From an uncultured Lachnospiraceae bacterium (lineage in GTDB: Bacteria; Bacillota; Clostridia; Lachnospirales; Lachnospiraceae): DNA of 52,752 nt. Under the pieces are notes generated by a model. The model made no database searches, was not told the origin of the DNA, and saw only the letters and a list, made by a program, of their open reading frames with translations. The stretch lies in assembly GCA_902787715.1 (NCBI GenBank), contig CADAHQ010000010.1, positions 1-52,752 of the forward strand, given 5' to 3'. Below are positions 7,402 to 15,724 of the stretch, piece after piece (within the stretch, counting starts at the first letter, position 1; the number at the start of each line of letters is the position of its first letter). Position numbers and translations under genes: made by a program.

Positions 7402-7437
7402 CAAGCACTTCTCCAAATCATAGCAAAATGATCACTC

Positions 7438-7767
7438 CTACTCGCTCGATACATATAGATTTTGACAATGATTCATAAGCGTATAGTAATACGCCATGAG
7501 ATAAAACCGCTTATACGGTTCTACTTCTTGATTCTCGATTCGAACATTGTCAATGATGCATACGTCCTTTCCAGCGACCCTTGTAAACAAGTCTTTCCAT
7601 TCTTCCTCATGATTCATGCGTAACATGACATCAAAGGATATCGGAACATATTGTGTCGTATCCTCGTCGGGCGGCAAATACTTCAGGGTAACCACTGGGT
7701 ATTCCTGTTCGTCAACTGGCATATTTTCAAACAGAAAGTCCTGAAAGAAGTATCTTGGCATGCTCAT
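7438..7767 (-). CDS. Small acidic hypothetical protein, coupled to 7767-8198
   Basis: 109 residues, not recognised. It is rich in Asp/Glu, Tyr and Phe, soluble, with no signal peptide. The start ATG at 7767 shares a base with the upstream stop (TAATG), so the two small genes are translated as a pair. Both follow a toxin-like coding tail (8186-8398), and I infer that both are immunity-like proteins left from a polymorphic toxin locus. No named family is claimed. Confidence 0.6.
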   Translation of the reverse strand: MSMPRYFFQDFLFENMPVDEQEYPVVTLKYLPPDEDTTQYVPISFDVMLRMNHEEEWKDLFTRVAGKDVCIIDNVRIENQEVEPYKRFYLMAYYYTLMNHCQNLYVSSE

Positions 7768-8198
7768 TAAAAGCAGAATCCCACCGGAGAACTAACCTCA
7801 ATCGCCTTAATCACGATATTCCGAAGTTGCTTGGCCAGTTCAAGCACTTCATCATTATCACAATTCTTTATCTGGCGATCAACTATATCCAACACCTGAG
7901 GAAGAATCTCCGGCTCCGCAAATTCTTCCTCATACATCGTAATAATCAGATTGCACTCCTTGTCAATAAAATTGAAGAAATACTTCTCCATTAGAAGGAA
8001 CTGTCGCTCATCAAACCAAAAGCCCTCATATCCCTCCAGGAAATCACCGTTGTCATCAAAAAAATGACAATCATACAGATGGTCCAGATACTCCTCACTT
8101 TGGGCAATTACGATATAATAGCGGTGTCCGAGATCGAGATACTGAACACGCCCCAGATTTCTGATTTCAATTACACTATTGTCATTCATTTTTTCCAT
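7767..8198 (-). CDS. Small acidic hypothetical protein, candidate immunity protein
   Basis: About 143 residues from ATG 8198, which has an AGAAAGGA site; ATG 8189 is also possible. The frame extends to 8243, but that part lies over the toxin-like tail in another frame. The protein is strongly acidic (EEYLDHLYDCHFFDDNGDFL, then MYEEEFAEPEILPQVLDIVD), typical of immunity proteins that neutralise basic nuclease toxins. Its start overlaps the stop of the toxin-like frame (8186-8188), the usual arrangement of a toxin-immunity pair. Specific family not recognised. Confidence 0.65.
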   Translation of the reverse strand: MEKMNDNSVIEIRNLGRVQYLDLGHRYYIVIAQSEEYLDHLYDCHFFDDNGDFLEGYEGFWFDERQFLLMEKYFFNFIDKECNLIITMYEEEFAEPEILPQVLDIVDRQIKNCDNDEVLELAKQLRNIVIKAIEVSSPVGFCF

Positions 8199-8398
8199 GT
8201 TCCTTTCTTGTATGTCATCCGAAAATGAGTCAAACGATTCCATTCGGCACGTCTGGCTGCTCCCTGAAAAGTGCCCGAGATGCTGGGATCCTTAAGGTTT
8301 AAGTCCACATACCGTTTATGCGTCCCATCCGGCTTAAGCTCTTCAACTCTGAAATACTTTCCGCCGATTGCCGCAACGATAGCATACTGACGACTACT
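8186..8398 (-). pseudogene. C-terminal tail of a polymorphic-toxin-like gene
   Basis: A 70-codon open frame with good coding character and no start lies directly after the stop (TAA 8399-8401) of the HD-GNAT gene and in the same frame. It includes RQYAIVAAIGGKYFRVEELK, later FQGAARRAEWNRL, and ends in a basic KKGTWKK. The tail is basic and overlaps the next small acidic gene by a few bases, as toxin C-termini and immunity genes do. Everything upstream of this tail has been lost, and the AT-rich/GC-rich boundary of the window falls here. I cannot name the toxin fold. Confidence 0.55.
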
Positions 8399-9460
8399 TT
8401 ATGCTCCATGCGTCGCCTCACTTGTCAACGTGCAATGATACCGAACCACAGTCCCGTTTTGGTATTCTTCCGTTGTCTTTTCATCGCGGAACCCGCATTT
8501 TCGGTAGAATCCGATGGCATCGTCATCCGTCTGTGCGGAGATGCATCTTACGTGCTCTGCCTGCATAACACGACGCACCAGATACTGCCCGATTCCGCAT
8601 CCGCGGCAGCTTTCGGAGACGGCGATTCCGACAATCTCAGGCGCCTCGCCGGAGCAGTCCAGAACCAGTATTCCCGCCCGGATTCCGTCTTTTTCGCAGA
8701 CATAAATTCCGACCGCAGAATCAGAAAGGAATTCTTTCATCTTCGCGGTGTATCTTCCGAATGTCGGCTGATACATGCAAGCGGCGTAGATTTCGTATGC
8801 ATCCTCGGACAGAAGCCAGTCGCTGTCGCCGCACCGGTACACCGTCATATCGGGGTGGAAGGAGTCTTTCTCAACGGCTTCATAAAGATCCTTCCCCATC
8901 TTTTGTTCGAAGTACTCCTTCAGGGCGAGATTGGCGTTCCATTTACCGGGGTCATAATCCCCGTAGCGACGCTTGACATCACTCATGCGGTCTATGATGT
9001 CCATCACGCCTTCGGCGCCGGAAATCGCATCACACAGCTGAATCAGCCGGTCGTAATCATCAAACACCGCCTCTGCAAGCTTCGTCCGGATCAGCTCCGT
9101 TTCCTCCTCCGAGGTGTCGAATCGGCCGACATAGCCGTCAATGTCCTTTTGGTTGAACGAATGCGTGAGGCAAATTCTTGCAGCGTCATCATAGCCAAGT
9201 GACATCATGTAGGAATAGCCGTCGGACACATGCCCGAGGTGCCGCTTTCCGAACCTCCGCCCGATATCGTGAAGCAACCCCAGCACATACGCCTTGTCCG
9301 GATTCATTCCGCCGTATCTTGCGATTGCTTCCGCACAATGCGCTGCCGTTCTGCTGTGATTCCCCCACGGCCCGGGGTTCCGTCCTTCCGCCTCCCGCAG
9401 AAGCTCCTCTGCTGTTTCTCTGTCCGGATACTTCCCCATACTCTCCCCCTTGTGATTCAT
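8399..9460 (-). CDS. HD-domain phosphohydrolase fused to GNAT acetyltransferase
   Basis: 353 residues, two domains. The N-terminal HD domain (about 25-150) carries H35/H41, the H64-D65 doublet in GLLHDIGRRFG, and a later H-x-x-H-like cluster, as in predicted metal-dependent HDIG hydrolases. The C-terminal GNAT (about 205-345) has EIVGIAVSESCRGCGIGQYL as motif A and ends with AIGFYRKCGFRDE. HD proteins hydrolyse phosphate esters of nucleotides or metabolites; the joining to an acetyltransferase suggests sequential action on one molecule, which is inference. AAGGA precedes ATG 9460; ATG 9439 behind GGGGAG is an alternative. First GC-rich gene at the boundary. Confidence 0.8.
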   Translation of the reverse strand: MNHKGESMGKYPDRETAEELLREAEGRNPGPWGNHSRTAAHCAEAIARYGGMNPDKAYVLGLLHDIGRRFGKRHLGHVSDGYSYMMSLGYDDAARICLTHSFNQKDIDGYVGRFDTSEEETELIRTKLAEAVFDDYDRLIQLCDAISGAEGVMDIIDRMSDVKRRYGDYDPGKWNANLALKEYFEQKMGKDLYEAVEKDSFHPDMTVYRCGDSDWLLSEDAYEIYAACMYQPTFGRYTAKMKEFLSDSAVGIYVCEKDGIRAGILVLDCSGEAPEIVGIAVSESCRGCGIGQYLVRRVMQAEHVRCISAQTDDDAIGFYRKCGFRDEKTTEEYQNGTVVRYHCTLTSEATHGA

Positions 9461-9487
9461 TTTCTGTCCTTGCAGATCTGTAATTTT

Positions 9488-10765
9488 TCACTCCGAATAT
9501 TTGTATTTCTTCATAATCTGCCCGGACGTGATGCAAAGCACGGTTCCGGTCACCCCGAGAATTCCCATCATGAGAGCCGCGCCGGAGCCCTTGCCGCTGC
9601 CGAAAAGCATCGTCCAAAAGGCGCTGTCGCTCTTCGCCGCCATAAAAGGCTCACAGACCTTGTCCACGAGGAATCCGCCGAGGAACAGCCCCACCGGAAT
9701 GGTGAAAAACTGCAGTGAATTTCGGCAGGCATAGACTCTTCCCTGAAGCTCCACGGGGATGACATTTCGCATGATCACGTTCTGGTTGGCGGCCATCAGC
9801 GGCACGAACACCCACCCAACAATCTGCCCGACGCACCACAAAACCGGGCTTCTGGAAAACGCCAGCAGAAAGTTTTCAATTCCGAGGGCAAAAAGCATGG
9901 TGAGATAAATCACCCTGACTCTGTCCTTCGGCTTTGGCAAAAACATCGGAAGAAAGCTTCCAGCCACCATGGCCACACCGGCAAATGCAGTCACGATTCC
10001 GTAGACATTGTTGCCCTCTCTGGGGATTACAAGTGCCGGCAGCACCGCATCGAACGCCGATGCCGTGAGGTTCACCCCTGCCATAAACAGGATTATGGTC
10101 AAAATCAGCGGCGTCTCCTTAAGGAACCGCAGCCCCTCCTTCGCCAGCTTGATCACGTTATCGCTCTTCTCTGCATTTTCCGAGGGTTCGGGCAGCCTGA
10201 CAAACAGCAACAACGCGACAAATGCAACCGCAAACGTCAACAGATCCACGGCAATCGCCGCATCCAGCCCCGCAAGCCCGTAAATTGCCGCCGCAATCAG
10301 CGGATTTCCGATGGAGATGAGCGACCGTGACAACTGCTGGAAGCCGCTGGTTTTCTGATAGTAATCCTTCGGAACGATCAGCGTATACGCGACTTCGGAC
10401 GCCGGTTGCTGCACCGTGTTCATCAGTCCGGAAATCGCATTGATGACGTACAAATGCCACAGTGCGAGCGTGCCCGTCCGGTACAGCACAAACACAACAA
10501 CCGTCACGAGCGCGGCCAGAAGGTCGCACACAAGCATCGTCTTCTTTTTATCGAACCGGTCGGTGATTGCGCCGGCGAAGATGCTCATGATGACGTACGG
10601 CGCGTACGTACAGATGGTGAGCGTCGCCGTGCTGAGCGCCGAGCCGGTCTTTTCGTATATCCACAGTGTGAGGGCAAATGCCGTTATGGCACTGCCGAGC
10701 TGCGACAGGCTTTGCGTGCTCCAGAGGATGTAAAACAACTTTAAGTCTTTATTTCGGGTTTCCAT
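9488..10765 (-). CDS. MFS efflux transporter
   Basis: 425 residues with about 12 hydrophobic segments. The loop 2-3 signature GAITDRFDKKK (about residues 63-73) is the MFS motif A. The overall pattern (IFAGAITDRFDKKKTMLVCD, later PVELQGRVYACRNSLQFFTI) matches the DHA3-like group that includes macrolide and siderophore exporters. It probably exports a drug or metabolite by proton antiport. It follows the flavodoxin-like reductase by 4 bp and precedes the HD-GNAT gene by 27 bp, so the three are likely one operon. Confidence 0.85.
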   Translation of the reverse strand: METRNKDLKLFYILWSTQSLSQLGSAITAFALTLWIYEKTGSALSTATLTICTYAPYVIMSIFAGAITDRFDKKKTMLVCDLLAALVTVVVFVLYRTGTLALWHLYVINAISGLMNTVQQPASEVAYTLIVPKDYYQKTSGFQQLSRSLISIGNPLIAAAIYGLAGLDAAIAVDLLTFAVAFVALLLFVRLPEPSENAEKSDNVIKLAKEGLRFLKETPLILTIILFMAGVNLTASAFDAVLPALVIPREGNNVYGIVTAFAGVAMVAGSFLPMFLPKPKDRVRVIYLTMLFALGIENFLLAFSRSPVLWCVGQIVGWVFVPLMAANQNVIMRNVIPVELQGRVYACRNSLQFFTIPVGLFLGGFLVDKVCEPFMAAKSDSAFWTMLFGSGKGSGAALMMGILGVTGTVLCITSGQIMKKYKYSE

Positions 10766-10769
10766 TCGC

Positions 10770-11450
10770 TCAGCCGCCGTTTACATTGCGGATATAGTCC
10801 TCCGCAGAAATCATAGGGCGTTCCAGCTCCGCGACAGTCTCCGGCGAAAGCGTCATCTTCTGCGCATACTCCTCCCCGGCCTTTTCGAATTTCGCCAGGA
10901 GAGGATCCGCCACGATTGCAGCAGCCGGCACGTTTAACATCGGTGTCTCGGGAACGCAGACCATATCGGGCCCGCAGAAGCAGGTGTTGCACATGAGCTT
11001 CAGTGCATTGAAATTGCCCTCCCAGTTCGGGAAACCGCACCCACAGATCACCAGCGTGTGAATCTTCGAAAAATCAGCCAGCGCCTCATGGCGGACCGTG
11101 CCGTCCGAAAGCTGCTGCATCCGCATCTTCACAAGCGGAATCGTCCGGTCAAGCACCGCCTTTAAGTGTGACGGCATGCTGTAGCAATACAGCGGAAAAC
11201 TCCAAATGATCAGGTCCGAAGTCCGGTACAAATCGAGGATTTCATTCTGGTCGTCCTCAATCACACAATGCCCGTCCATCTTCTGCCAGCATCCAAAACA
11301 CCCTCTGCAGGGCGCAATGGTTTTCTCAATCACGTTCACGATGTGAATCTCGTGCTCCCCGTCTTTATTCAGGCCCTTGAGAAACGCGTCCGTCAGCCGG
11401 AACGTATCACTCTTCTTTTTGGGACTTCCGTTCAAAACCAATACTTTCAT
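10770..11450 (-). CDS. NAD(P)H-dependent flavodoxin-fold oxidoreductase
   Basis: About 226 residues from ATG 11450 (GAGGAGGG site); a longer frame to 11474 lacks one. It opens with the FMN phosphate-binding VLVLNGSPKKKSDTF, followed by the cysteine motif CRGCFGCW (about 49-56) seen in iron-sulfur flavoprotein-like NADPH-dependent FMN reductases, then SFPLYCYSMPSHLKAVLDR. Further Cys residues occur in ICGCGFPNW and CNTCFCGPD. It likely reduces a quinone, nitro or other electrophilic compound in the cytoplasm. Its position just before an exporter is consistent with detoxification. Confidence 0.85.
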   Translation of the reverse strand: MKVLVLNGSPKKKSDTFRLTDAFLKGLNKDGEHEIHIVNVIEKTIAPCRGCFGCWQKMDGHCVIEDDQNEILDLYRTSDLIIWSFPLYCYSMPSHLKAVLDRTIPLVKMRMQQLSDGTVRHEALADFSKIHTLVICGCGFPNWEGNFNALKLMCNTCFCGPDMVCVPETPMLNVPAAAIVADPLLAKFEKAGEEYAQKMTLSPETVAELERPMISAEDYIRNVNGG

Positions 11451-11492
11451 GTATACCCTCCTCAGGTTTTTCAAGTGTTATCTATTCACCAA

Positions 11493-12623
11493 TCATTGTC
11501 TCTTGGCAGAGAAAGCCTCCACATATTTCGCGGCAACCGGCTTTTCATTGCCGTCCCGGTCCACCAGCGTCGGTTCATCCGCTGCGTACCAGGACACAAG
11601 ATCATTTAAGGCCCACATCGTAAAATTCTCCACCCCGTACTTCGGCGCGACTTCGATGAAATCCCGGAATATCCGCTCCTGGATTTCTTTCGTGCTGTGG
11701 TTGCTCACATCAAACTCCGTAACCTGCAGCTCTAACCCAAGGCTTTTGTAAAAAGCGAAGAACTGCTCCATGTATTCCTTCGTTTCCTCCTTCGAACCCC
11801 AGAAATGACACTGCATACCGAGGGCGTCCAGAAGCCGGATGCCGGTTTCCCGCTCGTAGGTTTTGCACTTATTGACCACGGTCTGCACGGTCTTCTGCTT
11901 CTCGCGGTTCCCCTCGTTATTGTCGTTGTACACAAGCTTTACGTCATCGCCGAAGACTTCCCTGGCGAGGCGAAGAACCTCAAGGTAGTAGTCCTTCCCG
12001 AGGGTCCGGTACCAGAAATCGATGCGGATACCGTCCTCGTCGTATTCGTACCCCGGTTCGCCATCCTCCGCCATATAGCGGAGCTCGTCCGGGTCCGCTG
12101 CCATCTCGTTAATAACATCCACACAGTACCCCTTCGGATATCGCTCCCGCAGGCACTGCATAAAGGTCTTCAGAAACGCAAGGGTAAGCCTCTTCCGGTC
12201 CGCTTCACTTCGACCCGCAAGATACTCCTTAAGCTGCCGCGGAACATGGTTATACCACAAAACGGTATGGATGCGAATGTCCAGACCGTGCTCACAGGCA
12301 AATGCATAGATCCGGTCCGCATAAGAGAAATCAAACAGCGCCGTATTGACCTCGTCATCAATAAATGCCGGCTGCTCCTCGCGGAAGAAGATTTCCATCT
12401 TCATCTCGTTTTCGCATGTGATACTGTCCACCCGCCGTTTGATAAAGTCCGCCATCTTCGTCATCCGCGTGTAATCCAGCTGACAGAACGGGGAATCGGC
12501 GGATGCATTTGCCGCTGCAAGATACTCGTCTCTCCGCGCCGCAAAGGTCTCCGGGCTGCTGTCCTTCCAAATGTTTAAAAGATCCACGATGTAATAGTTG
12601 ATTGCGCATCCGAACCGTTTCAT
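11493..12623 (-). CDS. GH10 endo-beta-1,4-xylanase-like glycosidase, intracellular
   Basis: 376 residues with the GH10 TIM barrel. The acid/base is E173 in VDVINEMAAD and the nucleophile E303 in LQVTEFDV. HTVLWYNHVPRQL (about 119-131) contains the conserved active-site His. There is no signal peptide or carbohydrate-binding module, so it should act on imported xylo-oligosaccharides. Ribosome binding site GGAG. It stands among resistance-type genes rather than in a xylan locus; the only other glycosidase in the window is the GH31 enzyme at 38739-41033. The active-site residues are intact, so I expect a working enzyme. Confidence 0.9.
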   Translation of the reverse strand: MKRFGCAINYYIVDLLNIWKDSSPETFAARRDEYLAAANASADSPFCQLDYTRMTKMADFIKRRVDSITCENEMKMEIFFREEQPAFIDDEVNTALFDFSYADRIYAFACEHGLDIRIHTVLWYNHVPRQLKEYLAGRSEADRKRLTLAFLKTFMQCLRERYPKGYCVDVINEMAADPDELRYMAEDGEPGYEYDEDGIRIDFWYRTLGKDYYLEVLRLAREVFGDDVKLVYNDNNEGNREKQKTVQTVVNKCKTYERETGIRLLDALGMQCHFWGSKEETKEYMEQFFAFYKSLGLELQVTEFDVSNHSTKEIQERIFRDFIEVAPKYGVENFTMWALNDLVSWYAADEPTLVDRDGNEKPVAAKYVEAFSAKRQ

Positions 12624-12661
12624 GCCTTCCTTCTCCTTCCCCCGCTGCTTCGCCGTCCCGA

Positions 12662-13183
12662 TTATGCAAACACCCCGTCCGTATTCTCGATGAAATACGA
12701 AAGGTCCTTAATCACGCTGACCATTTTCCCCTGCCGGTACAGCTCGACAATCTCGTCCCGCGTCATCCACCGCGCCTGAGCGACCTCGTCCGTCGAGGCC
12801 TCCGCAAGGCGAACCGGTCCGTCGTAGGAAAACAGGTAGACGTCGTTAATGTCGTTCACTCTCGTGCCGCCTGCGGAATCGCGAATCTGTGTGAGCACTT
12901 TTCTTCCGTCCTCGGGACGGAGCTCGATTCCGACCTCCTCCTGCACCTCGCGAAGGGCTGCCGCAAGGCTTTCCTCGCCCTTCACGACGGAGCCGCCGAC
13001 GCATTCCCACGCAAGCGGGAAGGTCTTTTTGGTCGCACTCCGCTGCGTCATCAGGTACTGCCCGGCTGCATTCCGAATCCAGACGTGGACCACCAGGTGG
13101 TACCCGTCCTCCGGCATCTCCGTCCCGCGGACATGCTCCCCGATAACCTCGAAATTCAGATTGTACAAATCCCAGATTTCCAC
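12662..13183 (-). CDS. NUDIX hydrolase
   Basis: 173 residues. A complete Nudix box runs from G64 to about G85: G-x5-E70-x7-R78-E79-x2-E82-E83-x-G85. The start is GTG 13183, with AAGGA upstream. The N-terminal part (EIWDLYNLNFEVIGEHVRG, VVHVWIRNAAGQYLMTQRS) is the type found in IDI-like and housecleaning Nudix proteins that act on nucleoside diphosphate derivatives. Substrate not assigned. Lies 28 bp downstream of a Cof-type HAD phosphatase gene. Confidence 0.85.
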   Translation of the reverse strand: MEIWDLYNLNFEVIGEHVRGTEMPEDGYHLVVHVWIRNAAGQYLMTQRSATKKTFPLAWECVGGSVVKGEESLAAALREVQEEVGIELRPEDGRKVLTQIRDSAGGTRVNDINDVYLFSYDGPVRLAEASTDEVAQARWMTRDEIVELYRQGKMVSVIKDLSYFIENTDGVFA

Positions 13184-13211
13184 TTTGTTTTTCGTCCTTT
13201 TTGTCTGCAGA

Positions 13212-14066
13212 TTATTCGCCCATTCGTTCCTTCAGATAATTCGCCACCGCGTCTTCCTCGTTGCAGCCGATGATGCCGGTGGCATGCTCCTTAAGCTCCG
13301 GAAGCGCATTGGATACGGCGTATGCCTCGTCCGCGATTTCAAACATGGGAATGTCATTGATGCCGTCACCGAAGACCACGAGGCGGTCAAAACCGTACTT
13401 CTCCGCGACCTTCCGGATGGTCTTTGCCTTGGTGCAGTTTTGCGGGCAGATTTCCAGCCAGAACTCATCACGGTAGGTGTCCTTCTGGAACAGCGTCTCC
13501 CACCCTTTGTACTCCCTCACGCGCTCATAAATCGGCCGGATTTCCTCCTTCGCGCCGATCAGCGTCACATACCCCGGCTCCCCGCAGAAGAGCTCCGCAA
13601 AGGAAGGCACCGGACGGACGGTGGGATTGGCCGCATAGTAATCAAAATAGCCCTGCAGCGCCGGCGTGTGTTCGCAGTCAAGGTACAGCCGGTGCATCTC
13701 TTCCCCGAGGAAGCACGATACAAAGCCGTACTTCGGCAGCTCCGGAAGCAGTTCCTTCAAAAGTTCTACTTCATTCGCGGAAAAGGTTGCCCTCTCCAGA
13801 TGTTTGCCGGTTGCATTTTCCGCGAGTACTGCCCCGTTTCTCGTGATGGCCGGCAGCTCCAGGTGAAGCCCTCCGGCAATCGGTCTTGCGCTCTCGATGG
13901 ACCGGGCCGTCGCGTAGGTAAAGGCAAGCCCCTTCGCAATCAGATCGTTGATGGTCTCTATCGTGTACGCGGAAAGCGTCTCGTCATTTCGCATCAGAGT
14001 GCCGTCCAGGTCGGTGACGTACAAGGTCTTTCCGACAGCACCGGTTTTTTCATTGTTCGAAGCCAT
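13212..14066 (-). CDS. Cof-type HAD phosphatase
   Basis: 284 residues. Motif I TDLDGTLMRND (about 18-28), the C2-type cap, then a conserved Lys, and motif IV VVFGDGINDIPMFEIAD, followed by the Cof signature AYAVSNALPELKEHATGII. Cof/YbiV-type HADs remove phosphate from sugar phosphates, FMN or PLP; the substrate here is open. The ATG has a GAGG site, lies 9 bp after the stop of 14076-15413, and a copy of the repeated octamer CGGAAAAT spans the start codon (14072-14065). Confidence 0.85.
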   Translation of the reverse strand: MASNNEKTGAVGKTLYVTDLDGTLMRNDETLSAYTIETINDLIAKGLAFTYATARSIESARPIAGGLHLELPAITRNGAVLAENATGKHLERATFSANEVELLKELLPELPKYGFVSCFLGEEMHRLYLDCEHTPALQGYFDYYAANPTVRPVPSFAELFCGEPGYVTLIGAKEEIRPIYERVREYKGWETLFQKDTYRDEFWLEICPQNCTKAKTIRKVAEKYGFDRLVVFGDGINDIPMFEIADEAYAVSNALPELKEHATGIIGCNEEDAVANYLKERMGE

Positions 14067-14075
14067 TTTCCGCCC

Positions 14076-15413
14076 TCACCCACACAGTTTTTCCCTTAGC
14101 TTGCTCTGCAATTCCGGTCCGATTCCGACGGACTCGAAATATGCTTCTATCGTCCCGTGCTCCGCGGTAATCATGTCCAGAAAGTCCGTCATAAAGCTCT
14201 CGCGCGGAATCACGATGTTCATATCGACGTCCGGATTGAAGGTTTTAATCAGCCCGAAGCGCTCCCTGTTGTTCTCCTTCGTCCGCATGTAATCATAGAC
14301 GATATCGGACCTGCGCACGCCGCACAGCCAAAGAAGGAGCGCGCTGATCACGCCCGTGCGGTCCTTGCCTGCGGAGCAGTTCTCAATCACGCCGCCGGTC
14401 GCCTCCGCCATGCAGCGGAAAATGCTTCCGATGCTCTTCGAATGCGCGATTTTGAAGTAACTCCCGGGAACCGCTGCAACGCTCTCGGGAATCGACGCAC
14501 CTTCAACGATGGGCAGGTTATAATAGGCAAATCCTTCCGCTCCCGCCAGCCCGTGGGGTCGTTGCTCAATCTCCGGGGCGGTCCTTGTGTCAATCACGGT
14601 GGTGACACCGATGCTGCGCAGGAATTCCTTATCCTTCTCCGACGGCTCCAGCGCCGCATCGCTTCGGAGGATCCGAGACTCTTTCGTAACGCGGTCCGCT
14701 CCGAACCTGCCATCCCATTCGCCGATTCGATAGCCGCCGAGGTCTCTTGTGTTGCGTGTGGTCTCCAGGAGAGAATACGGGAGATTTTCCCAGGCAAGAT
14801 CATAGCCATCCATGGTCGAGACGCCGTTTCCAAGCGCCTCCAGCTCCTTAAGACAGACCTTCGCAGCCTCCTCAATGAGTTCGTCCGCCATTGCTTTGGT
14901 GAAGAAAAAGATTTCCCCCTGCCCGGTCTCTTTGAAGAACCCGTCCATGGCGCCCAAAAGGCCCTCCGGGTAGAACTCCGCAATCCCGGCAAGCTCCTCA
15001 TCCGCAAACCCTTCCGGAATCGCCAGATCGTTCACCAGATTATACCGCTCCCTGACATACCTGTTAAGGATTGCGTAATCGTTATGAAGCTTCTCCACGT
15101 TGCCCGGAATTGTGGGATTCCAGTGGTAGCGGTCGTACATAAAATGCCGGTGCACCACGTCCTGAACGAGGTGCAGATAGTATCCGAGATACAAATCATC
15201 CTGTAATAACCGCGCCCCGAACTCCGCCCGGAACCGGTTCAAATCATAGGTCCGCTTGTTGCGTCCCCACACAACGGCCCGCACATGCGCCGCCTGCCGG
15301 TCCTTCGCAAAATCAGGCAACACATTGCCGAAACTTAATCTCTCCCGATCCTTACAACCATAGCTCTCACAAACCTTTTTTGTGATTGCCAGATGTACAA
15401 TTCCCGAAGCCAT
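14076..15413 (-). CDS. Zn-dependent PLC-like domain fused to tyrosine phosphatase
   Basis: 445 residues. The N-terminal half (about 1-190) resembles zinc-dependent phospholipase C-like proteins: SGIVHLAITKKV, LPDFAKDR, then GYYLHLVQDVVHRHF with H81, H88 and H90. The C-terminal half (about 205-440) is a dual-specificity-type phosphatase: NTRDLGGYR, VIDTRT, and the catalytic loop ENCSAGKDRTGV (C346, R352). The two hydrolase types in one chain are unusual. No signal peptide. GGGGG site at ATG. It may dephosphorylate a phospholipid, inositol phosphate or protein; inference. Confidence 0.8.
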   Translation of the reverse strand: MASGIVHLAITKKVCESYGCKDRERLSFGNVLPDFAKDRQAAHVRAVVWGRNKRTYDLNRFRAEFGARLLQDDLYLGYYLHLVQDVVHRHFMYDRYHWNPTIPGNVEKLHNDYAILNRYVRERYNLVNDLAIPEGFADEELAGIAEFYPEGLLGAMDGFFKETGQGEIFFFTKAMADELIEEAAKVCLKELEALGNGVSTMDGYDLAWENLPYSLLETTRNTRDLGGYRIGEWDGRFGADRVTKESRILRSDAALEPSEKDKEFLRSIGVTTVIDTRTAPEIEQRPHGLAGAEGFAYYNLPIVEGASIPESVAAVPGSYFKIAHSKSIGSIFRCMAEATGGVIENCSAGKDRTGVISALLLWLCGVRRSDIVYDYMRTKENNRERFGLIKTFNPDVDMNIVIPRESFMTDFLDMITAEHGTIEAYFESVGIGPELQSKLREKLCG

Positions 15414-15431
15414 ATTTCCCCCAATCTGAAG

Positions 15432-15686
15432 TTAAAGTTGTAATCCTTCCGACGCGGCCTCCCTGGCCTTCGCTTTCTGATGCAGCGGCTCGACCTCGGA
15501 ATCCTCGAGGATATAATAGTCCCGGTACACTGAATACGCCGCGCCGACGTTGTACTCATGCTCCTCTACGGAATAGTATCGACCTGCCTCGTCGACGCCG
15601 ACGGAATACACGATTCGCTTGTTGCAGTCAACATCATAACTGAAAAGGAGCGTAACTTTCCCGTTCGGTTTTCCCACCTTTTTCAA
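15432..15686 (-). CDS. Small hypothetical protein, TTG start
   Basis: About 84 residues. I choose TTG 15686 because GGAG lies 11 bases upstream; the open frame runs on into the GNAT gene but has no other usable start after that gene's stop (15725). Segments include VTLLFSYDVDCNK and YSVEEHEYN, then a basic-acidic tail. Soluble, no known motif. Lies between a GNAT and the PLC-phosphatase fusion, 18 bp before the latter. Function unknown. Confidence 0.5.
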   Translation of the reverse strand: MKKVGKPNGKVTLLFSYDVDCNKRIVYSVGVDEAGRYYSVEEHEYNVGAAYSVYRDYYILEDSEVEPLHQKAKAREAASEGLQL

Positions 15687-15724
15687 ATCCGGCCACGCTC
15701 CTTTCCTTGATTTCCTGCGGATTA

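Noticed and set aside
7216-7416. Minus-strand 66-codon frame in the gap before chrA
   Set aside because: No ribosome site, unusual composition, and it runs through an inverted repeat and dispersed repeat copy 3. I treat the region as intergenic.
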